Positions 19,067 to 27,354 of a stretch of 64,000 nucleotides of DNA are shown here, one piece after another. Position 1 is the first letter of the stretch. The number at the start of each line of letters is the position of its first letter. Position numbers and translations under genes: made by a program. A model generated the notes under the pieces. That model did not search any database, had not been told where the DNA came from, and was given only the letters and a program-made list of their open reading frames with translations. Location: assembly GCF_900107925.1 (NCBI RefSeq), contig NZ_FNUJ01000001.1, forward strand, positions 806,001-870,000, read 5' to 3'. This DNA is from Amycolatopsis pretoriensis (GTDB lineage: Bacteria > Actinomycetota > Actinomycetes > Mycobacteriales > Pseudonocardiaceae).

Positions 19067-19651
19067 GTGAAAACCACTTCAGGAGTCCTACGTGGACTCG
19101 CGGCGATTTCGGCCGCGGTGGCCGTCGTCGCACTGCAGGCGCCCGCCACCGCGGCCGCCGCGCGGACCGATCTCGGCATCAGCATGCAGGCCCAGCAGAA
19201 GGACCAGTGGTGCTGGGACGCCAGCGGCAACACGATCGCCGACTTCTGGGGATATTCGCTTTCCCAGACGCGGTTCTGCCAGGTCGCCCACAACGAATCC
19301 GGGAGCGACTGCGCGAACAACCAGGGTTACTTGTCCGACCAGCAGCGCGTGTTCCGCTGGCTGGGTTTCTCGAACGTCGGGTCGTACAACTCGAACGGGC
19401 AGGTCCTTTCCTTCACCACCATCAAGAACCAGATCGACGCGGGACAGCCGATCGGCACCCGCATCGGCTGGCGCTCCGGCGGCGGGCACATGCACGTCCT
19501 CTACGGCTACGACAACTCCGGCGGCGCGACCCGCGTCGAATACGGCGACCCGTGGCCGAACAACAGCCGCTACAACTCGATGAACTACGACACCTACCGC
19601 TCGAACAACCAGTTCCAGTGGACGCACACGCTGTACGGGATCGAGGGATGA
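19067..19651 (+). CDS. Secreted papain-like cysteine peptidase (C39/C70-like)
   Basis: The 194-residue precursor has a signal peptide (residues 1-~31) and the short papain-like fold of bacterial AvrRpt2/C39-like enzymes: QQKDQWCWDAS (Cys49), GGGHMHVLYGYD (His141 or His143) and VEYGDPWP (Asp161) supply the triad. It would act as an extracellular peptidase. GTG 19067 has GGAGGAG 6 nt upstream and replaces a longer possible start. Its stop overlaps the next start (ATGA), so the two are translationally coupled, which suggests that the partner is its substrate, inhibitor or anchor. Confidence 0.82.
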   Translation: MKTTSGVLRGLAAISAAVAVVALQAPATAAAARTDLGISMQAQQKDQWCWDASGNTIADFWGYSLSQTRFCQVAHNESGSDCANNQGYLSDQQRVFRWLGFSNVGSYNSNGQVLSFTTIKNQIDAGQPIGTRIGWRSGGGHMHVLYGYDNSGGATRVEYGDPWPNNSRYNSMNYDTYRSNNQFQWTHTLYGIEG

Positions 19652-20415
19652 GCGTGCTGAAGAACGCGATGGGCGCGGCCGTGCTGGCCGGCGCCGCGAT
19701 GCTCACGACGGCCGGCGCGGCCGGCGCGGCGACCGGGCCGGCCGGCACCCCGACCGCGGCCGACACCGCCGCGATCGGGCAGGTGACCGGCGGCAAGCAG
19801 ACCCTCGACCGGCTGGCGGAGACGAAGTTCCCCGGCGCCCACGCGGCCGCCGCCGCTTCACGCGCCGACGCGGACGCCCGCTCGCAGGTCGCGGTCTACG
19901 AGCCGACGGCGGCCTTCGTCGCCGGTACCTCGGACGTCCCCGCCGCGCTGGCCTACGTCGCCGTCCCGGCCCGGACCGGCGACGGCACCACCGCGACCGT
20001 CTGGGCCGAGCGCCAAGGCGCGGCCTGGACCGTCGTCAACGTCGCGTCCGGCGACTACGAGCGCAAGTACGCCGAAGCCGCGGCCGGCGGCTACCTCCTG
20101 CACGAACCGCAGGTCAACGCCTGGTACGCGGTGCACGGTGACGCCGTGACGGTGCTCGACGGCTCGGTCACCGGCCTGGCCGCGGGCACGAAGCTGGCGC
20201 TCGCCGACTACCGCGCGCAGCTGCACCAGCGGTACGCGGACAAGCTGCCCGGCTCGGCCTACGACCGCGACGGCGCGGGCGGCGGCTACGGCGGCCGCGA
20301 GCGCGCGGTGCCGGCCACGGGCTCCGACGAGGTGCCGGTGCTGCCGTTCGTGCTCGGCGGGGTCCTGGTCCTGGTGGCCGGGGCGGTCGTGGTGCCGCGG
20401 CTGCGGCGCCAGTAG
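19648..20415 (+). CDS. Exported protein with sortase-like C-terminal signal
   Basis: The 255-residue protein has a signal peptide (MSVLKNAMG...AGAA) and ends with VPATGSDE, a hydrophobic helix (about 225-247) and PRLRRQ. That tail matches a sortase sorting signal with Val in place of Leu in LPxTG. The middle (about 40-210) has no recognised domain. It overlaps the upstream cysteine peptidase by 4 bp. The pairing suggests a wall-anchored partner of the secreted peptidase, by inference only. Confidence 0.7.
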   Translation: MSVLKNAMGAAVLAGAAMLTTAGAAGAATGPAGTPTAADTAAIGQVTGGKQTLDRLAETKFPGAHAAAAASRADADARSQVAVYEPTAAFVAGTSDVPAALAYVAVPARTGDGTTATVWAERQGAAWTVVNVASGDYERKYAEAAAGGYLLHEPQVNAWYAVHGDAVTVLDGSVTGLAAGTKLALADYRAQLHQRYADKLPGSAYDRDGAGGGYGGRERAVPATGSDEVPVLPFVLGGVLVLVAGAVVVPRLRRQ

Positions 20416-20448
20416 GACGGCGGGGCCGCCGGCGCGCCCGGCGGCCCC

Positions 20449-20477
20449 TTGGCAGGTGATCATGATCAGGGCACAAT
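20449..20477 (+). promoter_or_regulatory. Leaderless lrp-type promoter with spacer palindrome
   Basis: TTGGCA (20449-20454), a 17-bp spacer and CACAAT (20472-20477) end 5 nt before the ATG at 20483, and no ribosome site is present. The spacer contains TGATCATGATCA (20457-20468), a perfect 12-bp palindrome placed where a bound repressor would block RNA polymerase. This fits Lrp autoregulation. Confidence 0.6.
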
Positions 20478-20482
20478 GCGCC

Positions 20483-21514
20483 ATGCCCGTTCCCACGGCG
20501 GCCCAGCCGGAACCGGCGCGGCTGACCGGGTCGGATCTCGCGCTGGTCGAGGCGCTGCAGCGCGACCCGCGGGCGCCGTGGACGCGGATCGCCGCCGCCG
20601 TCGGCACCGACGCGACGACGGCCGCGCGCCGCTGGGACCGGCTGCAGGCGGCCGGGCTGGCCTGGCTCACCGCGTACGCCACGGCCCCGACGACGACGGT
20701 CGGCTACGTCGACCTGGCCTGCCGCCCGGACGCGCTGACCGAGCTGACGCGCCAGCTGTGCGGCTGGCCGCCGGTGTTCAGCGTCGAGCGCACCACGAGC
20801 CGGTTCTCGCTGTTCCTCTCGCTGGCCGCCCGCGACCTCGACGCGCTGGACGAGCTGGTCACCGGCCGGCTCGGCGCGCTGCCCGGGGTGCGCGAAGTCC
20901 GGTTCGCCGTCGCGACGCGCGTCTACCGCGAGGGCAGCGGCTGGCTGGTGAACGCGCTGGCCCCCGAACAGCGGGCGGTGCTCGACGAGACGGCGGTGCA
21001 GGCCCGGCTGGTCGTCCCGCAGCAGTGGGACGACCGCGACGTGCGCGCGCTGGTCGAGTCCCTCGGCCAGGACGGCCGGCGCAGCTACGCCGAACTGGCC
21101 CGCGACTGCCGGATGAGCGAGTCCGCGGTGCGCCGCACGCTGGCGCGGATGCTGCGCAACCACGAGCTCGACTTCCGCTGCGACCTCGCGCACGTCCCGG
21201 CGGGCTGGCCGGTGATCGCGGGCTACCGCCTCGACATCGCCGCCGGCGACCTGGACCGCGCCGGCACGGCGATCGCGCAGCTGCCGGAGACGCGGCTTTC
21301 GGCAGCCGTGGTGGGGGAGGGCAACCTGGTGGTCTCGGCGTGGCTGCGCGAACCGGCCGGCTGCACCGGCTACGAGCAGCGGCTGGCGGCCGCGGCACCC
21401 GGCGCCCGCGTCCTGGACCGCGCGATCACGCTGCGGATGCCGAAGCGGATGGGCCGGCTGCTCAGCCCGCACGGCCTCGGCGGCACCCACCAGGCGATCA
21501 TCCCCGCCCGCTGA
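20483..21514 (+). CDS. Tandem Lrp/AsnC-family regulator
   Basis: The 343-residue protein contains two consecutive Lrp/AsnC units. The first has a winged helix (DLALVEALQRDPRAPWTRIAA) and a RAM-like domain. The second repeats the pattern from about residue 190 (DVRALVESLGQDGRRSYAELA, CRMSESAVRRTLARML). A usual Lrp is about 150-165 residues, so this is an internal duplication, a known actinobacterial form. Such proteins sense amino acids or related metabolites. ATG 20483 is supported by the leaderless promoter. It lies 34 bp before a serine hydrolase gene and may be cotranscribed with it. Confidence 0.88.
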   Translation: MPVPTAAQPEPARLTGSDLALVEALQRDPRAPWTRIAAAVGTDATTAARRWDRLQAAGLAWLTAYATAPTTTVGYVDLACRPDALTELTRQLCGWPPVFSVERTTSRFSLFLSLAARDLDALDELVTGRLGALPGVREVRFAVATRVYREGSGWLVNALAPEQRAVLDETAVQARLVVPQQWDDRDVRALVESLGQDGRRSYAELARDCRMSESAVRRTLARMLRNHELDFRCDLAHVPAGWPVIAGYRLDIAAGDLDRAGTAIAQLPETRLSAAVVGEGNLVVSAWLREPAGCTGYEQRLAAAAPGARVLDRAITLRMPKRMGRLLSPHGLGGTHQAIIPAR

Positions 21515-21548
21515 CTACCGTGCGGCGAGGAGACCCCTGGGGAGGATC

Positions 21549-22688
21549 ATGAGCCTGCGCGAAACCCTGCAACACCACGTCGACGCCGGAACGCTGCCCG
21601 GTGCGGTGGCCGTCGTCGACCGGGCCGGCGACCGCGAAATCGTGGCGGTCGGCTCGGCCGACGTCGAAGGCAGCCGGCCGATGGCCGGAGACACGCTGTT
21701 CCGGATCGCCTCCCTCACCAAGCCCATCACCGCGGCCGCCGTCCTCACCCTGGTCGACGACGGCACCCTGGCCTTCGACGACCCGATCGGCCGGTGGCTG
21801 CCCGAGCTCGCGGACCCGAAGGTGGTGCGGACGCCGTCGAGCCCGGTCGACGACCTGGTCCCGGCGAAACGGCCGATCACCGTGTTCGACGTGCTCACCG
21901 GCCAGGCCGGCTGGGGCTTCGCGTCGGACTTCACGCTCCCGGCGGTGCGGGCGCTGTTCCCCGTGCAGGGCGACGGCCGCGAGGTGCAGAGCTTCCCTTC
22001 GCCGGACGTCTGGCTCGCGCGGCTGGGCGAGGTGCCGCTCGCCTACCAGCCGGGCGAGGCGTGGCTGTACGACACGTGTTCCACGATCCAGGGCGTGCTC
22101 GCCGCCCGCGCGTCCGGCCGGACGCTGCCGGCGCTGCTCGAGGAGCGGATCTTCGCGCCGCTGGGCATGGCGGACACCGGGTTCGTCGTCGGCCCGGACC
22201 GGCGCGACCGGTTCACGGCGTTCTACAAGAAGACGACGGACGGTCTCGTCCTCGCCGATCCGGCCGACGGCCAGTGGAGCACGATGCCCGCGCTGCCGCT
22301 GGGCAGCGGCGGCCTGGCCGGGACGGCGGGGGACTGGGTGGCCTTCGGCCGGATGCTGCTGGCTTCCGGGACCGCCCCGGACGGCCGGCGCGTGCTCAGC
22401 CCCGAGTCGGTCCGCGCGATGACCACCGACCACACCACCGCGGCCCAGCGCGAGATCGGCGCGCTGTTCCTGGAGGGCCAGGGCTGGGGGATGGGCGGCA
22501 CGGTGGACGTCACCGCCGGCGAACCGTGGACCGTCCCCGGCCGCTACGGCTGGGTCGGCGGCACCGGCACGACCGCCCACGTCATCCCCGCGACCGGCAC
22601 CGTCGCGGTCCTGCTGACCCAGGTCGGCGAGGACAACCCGGTGCCGCCGGAGTGGCTGCGCGACTTCTGGCGGGAGGCGGCCGCGTAG
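21549..22688 (+). CDS. Class C beta-lactamase-related serine hydrolase
   Basis: The 379-residue protein has the nucleophile motif SLTK (Ser55, Lys58, in FRIASLTKPITAA) and a Tyr in WLYDTCS (Tyr174) at the position of the YxN motif, typical of the esterase/D-aminopeptidase/beta-lactamase superfamily. There is no signal peptide, so it is probably cytoplasmic and more likely an esterase or peptidase than a resistance enzyme. ATG 21549 has GGAGGATC upstream. It follows the double Lrp gene by 34 bp. Confidence 0.87.
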   Translation: MSLRETLQHHVDAGTLPGAVAVVDRAGDREIVAVGSADVEGSRPMAGDTLFRIASLTKPITAAAVLTLVDDGTLAFDDPIGRWLPELADPKVVRTPSSPVDDLVPAKRPITVFDVLTGQAGWGFASDFTLPAVRALFPVQGDGREVQSFPSPDVWLARLGEVPLAYQPGEAWLYDTCSTIQGVLAARASGRTLPALLEERIFAPLGMADTGFVVGPDRRDRFTAFYKKTTDGLVLADPADGQWSTMPALPLGSGGLAGTAGDWVAFGRMLLASGTAPDGRRVLSPESVRAMTTDHTTAAQREIGALFLEGQGWGMGGTVDVTAGEPWTVPGRYGWVGGTGTTAHVIPATGTVAVLLTQVGEDNPVPPEWLRDFWREAAA

Positions 22689-22724
22689 GGTCTCCAGACG
22701 GGGATCCGGCACTGTGGAGGGACA

Positions 22725-23963
22725 TTGGGCGAGTCGAACTGGGCGGGCAACCACGCCTACACCGCGGACGCGGTGGTGGCCCCGCGCACGGTCGACGAGG
22801 TGCGGGCGGCGGTCGCCGGCGCGTCGCGCGTCAAGGCGCTGGGCAGCCGGCACTGCTTCAACGACATCGCGGACTCACCCGGCGGCGTCCTGCTGGACCT
22901 GCGCGCGCTCGACGTCCCGCTGGAGTTCCACGACGGCCGCGTGACCGTCGGCGGCTCCGCGCGTTACGGCGACTTCGCCGGACAGCTGCACGCGGCGGGG
23001 TTCGCCCTGCCGAACCTCGCGTCGCTGCCGCACATCACGGTGGCCGGCAGCGTCGCGACCGGCACCCACGGTTCCGGCCGCCGTCAGCCCGGGCTCGCCG
23101 CGGCCGTCTCGGCGGTCGAGCTGGTCACCGCGGACGGCGAGCCGCGCACGTTCACCCGCGCCGACCCGGAGTTCGCCGGCGTGGTCGTCGGGCTGGGCGC
23201 GGTCGGCGTCGTGACGCGGCTGACGCTCGACGTCGTGCCCGCGTTCGACGTCCGCCAAGACGTCTTCGACGCCCTGCCGTGGGAGTCCGCGTACCGGCAC
23301 TTCGACGAGATCGAGGACGCCGGCTACAGCGTCAGCATGTTCACGAACTGGGCGAACGACACGATCGACCAGGTGTGGGTCAAGAGCCGCGTCGACGCGT
23401 TCACCCCGCGGGCGGAGCTGTTCGGCGCGGTCCCGGCCGACGGCCCGCGCCACCCGGCGCACGCGGCCGGCGTCCCGGCGGGCAACTGCACACCGCAGCT
23501 CGGGGTGCCGGGCCCGTGGCACGAGCGGCTGCCGCACTTCCAGCTGGCGTTCACCCCGAGCGTCGGGGACGAGCTGCAGTCGGAGTACTTCGTGCCCTAC
23601 GCCGACGCCGTGGCCGCCATCCGGGCGGTCCGCGAGATCGGCGAGCTCCTGACCCCGGTGCTGCTGGTGTCGGAGATCCGCGCGATCGCGGGCGACGAGC
23701 TGTGGCTCAGCCCCTGCCACGGCGGCGACCGCGTGGCGCTGCACTTCACGTGGCAGCCGCGGCAGGCCGAGGTCGAGGCGGTGCTCCCGGTCCTGGAGGA
23801 GCGCCTCGCGCCGTTCGGGGCCCGGCCCCACTGGGGAAAGCTCTTCAACGCGGTGGGCGGGGACTACCCGCGGCTGGCGGAGTTCCGGGCGCTGGCCGGG
23901 AAACTGGACCCGGCGGGCAAGTTCCGCAACCCGTTCCTGGAGCGGCACGTGCTGGCCGGCTGA
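22725..23963 (+). CDS. Alditol oxidase (VAO-type flavoprotein)
   Basis: The 412-residue protein resembles Streptomyces AldO (about 418 residues), which oxidises xylitol and sorbitol at C1 to the aldose and makes hydrogen peroxide. The FAD-binding region has KALGSRHCFND, where the His is the likely covalent flavin attachment, and ITVAGSVATGTHGSG. The C-terminus KLDPAGKFRNPF is the usual VAO ending. TTG 22725 has GGAGGG directly upstream and no better start exists. It starts 36 bp after the serine hydrolase gene. Confidence 0.87.
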   Translation: MGESNWAGNHAYTADAVVAPRTVDEVRAAVAGASRVKALGSRHCFNDIADSPGGVLLDLRALDVPLEFHDGRVTVGGSARYGDFAGQLHAAGFALPNLASLPHITVAGSVATGTHGSGRRQPGLAAAVSAVELVTADGEPRTFTRADPEFAGVVVGLGAVGVVTRLTLDVVPAFDVRQDVFDALPWESAYRHFDEIEDAGYSVSMFTNWANDTIDQVWVKSRVDAFTPRAELFGAVPADGPRHPAHAAGVPAGNCTPQLGVPGPWHERLPHFQLAFTPSVGDELQSEYFVPYADAVAAIRAVREIGELLTPVLLVSEIRAIAGDELWLSPCHGGDRVALHFTWQPRQAEVEAVLPVLEERLAPFGARPHWGKLFNAVGGDYPRLAEFRALAGKLDPAGKFRNPFLERHVLAG

Positions 23964-24049
23964 TTCCGCGACGGCGGCCCGCTGATGGGGACGGAGTCCG
24001 ATACGCCGAGGACCGAAACGCTTTCTGCTGCCACGGCGACTGAAGCGCC

Positions 24050-24964
24050 ATGGAAGGGAAAGCTCTGCCCTGGCGGATCATCGCTTGCCTCATCTTGATC
24101 GCACTCGCATCGACGACTATCTGGTTGACAGTGTCAATCCTCTATCCGGGCCCTTATTGGGAGTCGCCCATCGACGAGGTGTCACCACATTTCGGTACTG
24201 GCCTTCCGACCAGGGTGAAAGTGCTGGCGATCGACCACAAGACGCGAACTGCCGACGTGGCCGTCTCGATCGAGATCGGCGACCACGCCGAGCCGGTTTC
24301 CGGTCCGGACGGTCGAACCGTACCTGTTGAGGAGGTGAACGGGAACTACACTCTGATGGCCGATTACCGTGCGGTCGCCGAGGTGCGGCCGAAGGAGCTG
24401 GCCGCGACCGACGGGCGCGGCGTCACCGTCGGGTACAACGCCACGGTCAAGCTGCCGCTGACAGCGGCTTCGCAGCGATTCCCGGACGACCAGTACTCTC
24501 TCCATCAGGCTTTCGATCTGTTATTGCCCGATGGTTACACATTGTCCGGAACGAAGAACAAGTCCCTGTCTCTGGCTGTTCTTCCTCTCCGCAACGAAGC
24601 GCTCACCGATTGGCGGACGGTCGTGCGGAACACCAGTCCGACGTGGTACGTGGAGCTCCTCCTGGAGCGGTCGTCAAACGTGCGTAAATTCGTGTACGGT
24701 GTCGCGATCGCGCCGTTGGTGCTCGGGTTGGCCGCCATGGTGATCTGGCTGCGGCGGCGAGACCGGGTTCCCTTCGAACTGGCGGCGGCGATATTGGCCT
24801 TGCTGCCACTGCGCAGCGTCCTCGTTCCGAACGACGTTCCCGGCATCACCCGGCTGGACACCGTTCTGGGAATCGAACTGGTCTTCATCGCGACCGCGGT
24901 CACTCTCATGGCGGTCGTTTCCGTGTTCGCCAGGTCGTCCGAAGGGGTGGGCAGACACCGCTGA
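24050..24964 (+). CDS. DUF4436-like membrane protein
   Basis: The 304-residue protein has one N-terminal membrane helix (residues 8-31), a large outside domain (about 32-215) and three C-terminal helices (about 218-236, 244-258, 272-292). LPLRSVLVPNDVPGITRLD near the last helices matches the conserved DUF4436 segment. Function is unknown. Base composition and codon use are less GC-rich than in neighbouring genes (tta, att and aat codons appear), a possible sign of transfer. It is convergent with the LacI gene, 14 bp apart. Confidence 0.72.
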   Translation: MEGKALPWRIIACLILIALASTTIWLTVSILYPGPYWESPIDEVSPHFGTGLPTRVKVLAIDHKTRTADVAVSIEIGDHAEPVSGPDGRTVPVEEVNGNYTLMADYRAVAEVRPKELAATDGRGVTVGYNATVKLPLTAASQRFPDDQYSLHQAFDLLLPDGYTLSGTKNKSLSLAVLPLRNEALTDWRTVVRNTSPTWYVELLLERSSNVRKFVYGVAIAPLVLGLAAMVIWLRRRDRVPFELAAAILALLPLRSVLVPNDVPGITRLDTVLGIELVFIATAVTLMAVVSVFARSSEGVGRHR

Positions 24965-24978
24965 CGGCCGTCGCGGCA

Positions 24979-25956
24979 CTAGCCCGCCGGTGGGGCCGTG
25001 GTCGCGCGGACGATCAAGTACGTGTCGAGGACCTGGTTCGTGCGCCCGTCCGCCTGGCCGTCCAGCAGATCCAGGAGGATCGTGACCGCCGCGCGGCCCG
25101 CTGCCTCCGTCGGCATCGCGATCGTCGTCAGCGGGGGTGCCGAGATCGCCGCGAACACCAAGTCGTCGAAGCCGATCAGGCTGATCTCGTCCGGGACCGG
25201 GACCCCGCGGGCGTTCAGCCGCGCGAGCGCCCCGAAGGCGACCAGGTCGTTGTAGGCGACGATCGCCGTCACGTCCGCCGCCAGCGCGAGGTCCGCGCCC
25301 TGCAGGCCGCCCTCGAAGACCGGGGGGAACGGGCCGAACTCGACGACCTCCGTGCCGTGCCGCTCGGCCGCTTCCGTCAGCCCCTGACGACGGGCTCGGT
25401 TCGCCCACGACGCGCGGGGGCCGCCGAGGTAGGCGCAGCGGCGGTGGCCCAGCGCCGCCAGGTGCTCGATCGCCTGGCGCATCCCGTCCGCCGCGTCCAT
25501 CACGATCGACGGGATCCCCGGCACCTCGCGGTTGAGCAGCACGAGCGTCGTCTGGCCGGCGAGCGCGCGCAGCTGGTCGTCGGTCATGCTCGGGCTGCCC
25601 AGCACCACGCCGTCGACCTGCCGGGCCATCCGGCGGACCAGGTTCTGCTCGGTCGCCGGGTCCTGGTCGCTGCTGGCGAACAGCACGGCGACGTCGTCCT
25701 GGCGCGCGCGGGCCTGCACGCCGTCGAGCACGCCGGTGAAGAACGGGTTGCCCAGATCCGACACGACGATGCCGATGTGCCCGGTGCGCGCGACCGGCTG
25801 GGGCGCGCCGGCCGCGTGGTAGCCGAGCTCGCTCGCCGCGGCCAGCACCCGGCTGCGGGTCTGGTGGCGGACCAGGTCCGGGGACGTGAACGCGCGCGAC
25901 ACGGTCGAGATCGACACGTTGGCCCGGCGGGCGACGTCGTGAATGGTCACGCTCAC
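24979..25956 (-). CDS. LacI-family regulator of the pectin locus
   Basis: The 325-residue protein is a full LacI regulator: the HTH VTIHDVARRANVSISTVSRAF at the N-terminus, the hinge region with SRVLAAASELGY, and the sugar-binding domain (GHIGIVVSDLGNPFFTGVLDG, IVAYNDLVAFGAL, ISLIGFDD). GTG 25956 has GAGGAG 5 nt upstream and begins the HTH directly. It is divergent from a pectate lyase at the edge of the pectin locus, so an oligogalacturonide- or sugar-responsive repressor is likely. The ligand and the exact operator are not known from the sequence. Confidence 0.9.
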   Translation of the reverse strand: MSVTIHDVARRANVSISTVSRAFTSPDLVRHQTRSRVLAAASELGYHAAGAPQPVARTGHIGIVVSDLGNPFFTGVLDGVQARARQDDVAVLFASSDQDPATEQNLVRRMARQVDGVVLGSPSMTDDQLRALAGQTTLVLLNREVPGIPSIVMDAADGMRQAIEHLAALGHRRCAYLGGPRASWANRARRQGLTEAAERHGTEVVEFGPFPPVFEGGLQGADLALAADVTAIVAYNDLVAFGALARLNARGVPVPDEISLIGFDDLVFAAISAPPLTTIAMPTEAAGRAAVTILLDLLDGQADGRTNQVLDTYLIVRATTAPPAG

Positions 25957-25984
25957 GGCTACTCCTCGGCAGGCTCTGCGCAAC

Positions 25985-26018
25985 ATCATGGAAACGCGCG
26001 GCAGCGTTGTCAACAACG
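25985..26018 (-). promoter_or_regulatory. LacI gene promoter with overlapping palindrome
   Basis: On the minus strand TTGACA (26013-26008), a 17-bp spacer and CATGAT (25990-25985) form a strong promoter about 30 bp before the GTG. CGTTGTCAACAACG (26005-26018, 6-bp arms, 2-bp centre) overlaps the -35 and is a plausible autoregulatory LacI site. Confidence 0.6.
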
Positions 26019-26084
26019 GATCGCCTTGCGGCAGCGGGGATCCGGCCGCCGCAGGGCCATTCGGCTGGGCTTGCGCTGAAAACA

Positions 26085-26124
26085 CTGCAAATCGTTGACC
26101 GGGTTTTGCTGCAAATCGTAGAAC
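26085..26124 (+). promoter_or_regulatory. Pectate lyase promoter with paired direct repeats
   Basis: TTGACC (26095-26100), an 18-bp spacer and TAGAAC (26119-26124) form a likely promoter. Two direct copies of CTGCAAATCGTWGA (26085-26098 and 26109-26122, 24 bp apart) overlap the -35 and -10 respectively, a position suited to repression. They differ from the AAGCGCTT operators further along the locus. Confidence 0.5.
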
Positions 26125-26185
26125 GGAAGCTCCGCCGTGTTCCCCGCTCCCGGGGCGCGGGTCCCCTCCCCTTCAGAGGTGCCTG

Positions 26186-27151
26186 ATGACCAGGAAATCC
26201 CTGCGCGTTTTCGGAACCGCCGCCGTCGCCGCCGCGATGGCCGTCGCCGTCCCCACGGGGGTCGCGCACGCCTACGAGAACTCCCCGGTCGGCTTCGGAG
26301 CCGGCACGACCGGCGGCGCGGGCGGCGAGACCGTCACCGTCTCGACTGCGTCGGCGTTCACCAGCGCCGTCGCCGATGCCACCGCCCGCACGGTGAAGGT
26401 GAGCGGGAAGATCGCGCTGGCGAACAAGACGCTGGTGAAGATCGGGTCGAACAAGACGATCCTCGGCGTCGGCTCCGCGTCCGGCTTCACCGGCGGCGGG
26501 CTCGCCGTGGACAAGTCGTCGAACGTGATCATCCGCAACCTGGCCATTTCCCAGGCGGTCGGCACCGACGCGATCCAGATCCAGCGCGGCGCGACCCGCG
26601 TGTGGATCGACCACAACGACCTGTCCTCGGACCTCGACCACGGCAAGGACTACTACGACGGCCTGCTCGACATCAGCCACGCCGCCGACGGGATCACCGT
26701 GTCCTGGAACAAGTTCCACGACCACTACAAGGTCTCCCTCGTCGGCCACAGCGACAACAACGCCGCCGAGGACACCGGCAAGCTCCACGTCACCTACAGC
26801 CACAACTGGTTCGAGAACGTGAACTCGCGGCTGCCCAGCCTGCGGTTCGGCACCGGGCACGCCTACGACAACTATTTCCACTCGGTCACCGATTCCGCCG
26901 TGCATTCGCGGATGAACGCGCAGTTCCTCGCCCAGAACAACGTCTTCGAATCGACGAAGGTGTGCCTGGAAACGACCGGCGACAGCGACGTCGACGGCTA
27001 CCTGAACGAGTCGGGCAACTCCTTCGGCGGCTGCACGAACAAGATCACCCGCACGGGGAGCCTGTCCCAGGCGCCGTATTCCTTCACGCTGGAGCCGACT
27101 TCGACGGTCAAGGCGTCGGTGACCGCGGGCGCGGGCACCGGCCGGATCTGA
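26186..27151 (+). CDS. Secreted pectate lyase, PL1 family
   Basis: The 321-residue precursor has a signal peptide (residues 1-~29, ending AHA) and the parallel beta-helix signatures of PL1: VIIRNLAISQA, RVWIDHNDLSSD (Ca-site strand), DGLLDISHAADGITVSWN and NSRLPSLRFGTGHAYDN, which carries the catalytic Arg. It cleaves de-esterified homogalacturonan by calcium-dependent beta-elimination outside the cell. It is divergent from the LacI gene and followed by a long palindrome, so it is probably monocistronic. Confidence 0.93.
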   Translation: MTRKSLRVFGTAAVAAAMAVAVPTGVAHAYENSPVGFGAGTTGGAGGETVTVSTASAFTSAVADATARTVKVSGKIALANKTLVKIGSNKTILGVGSASGFTGGGLAVDKSSNVIIRNLAISQAVGTDAIQIQRGATRVWIDHNDLSSDLDHGKDYYDGLLDISHAADGITVSWNKFHDHYKVSLVGHSDNNAAEDTGKLHVTYSHNWFENVNSRLPSLRFGTGHAYDNYFHSVTDSAVHSRMNAQFLAQNNVFESTKVCLETTGDSDVDGYLNESGNSFGGCTNKITRTGSLSQAPYSFTLEPTSTVKASVTAGAGTGRI

Positions 27152-27158
27152 GTGGCCC

Positions 27159-27192
27159 GGCCGGTTCGAGTAAGCGCTTACTCGAACCGGCC
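27159..27192. terminator. 34-bp perfect palindrome containing a LacI-type core
   Basis: Arms of 17 bp (GGCCGGTTCGAGTAAGC and its reverse complement) meet without a loop. It follows the pectate lyase by 7 bp and would terminate it. Its centre GTAAGCGCTTAC matches the GWAAGCGCTTWC sites at 28588 and 37008, so it may also be an operator for the promoter 55 bp downstream. Confidence 0.65.
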
Positions 27193-27246
27193 ACCGCCGT
27201 TCGGAGTACCCGGTTTTCGACGAATTCGAAAGGGTGCCGGCGGATA

Positions 27247-27276
27247 TTGACACACTTGTCGCGAACGCCCTACCGT
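27247..27276 (+). promoter_or_regulatory. Promoter of the first Gfo/Idh/MocA gene
   Basis: TTGACA (27247-27252), an 18-bp spacer and TACCGT (27271-27276). The identical -35, spacing and -10 (TTGACA-N18-TACCGTGA) recur at 28662-28691 before the transporter operon, which suggests co-expression. Confidence 0.65.
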
Positions 27277-27354
27277 GACCACCGGAAGTTTCTCCCGAAC
27301 TGCCCATTCGTCAGTTCCCGCACGGCCGGAGCCGGCCGCGCCGATCGGAGACCC

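Noticed and set aside
21549-22688. Beta-lactam resistance gene
   Set aside because: It has SxxK but no signal peptide and a YDT in place of YxN; more likely an esterase or peptidase.
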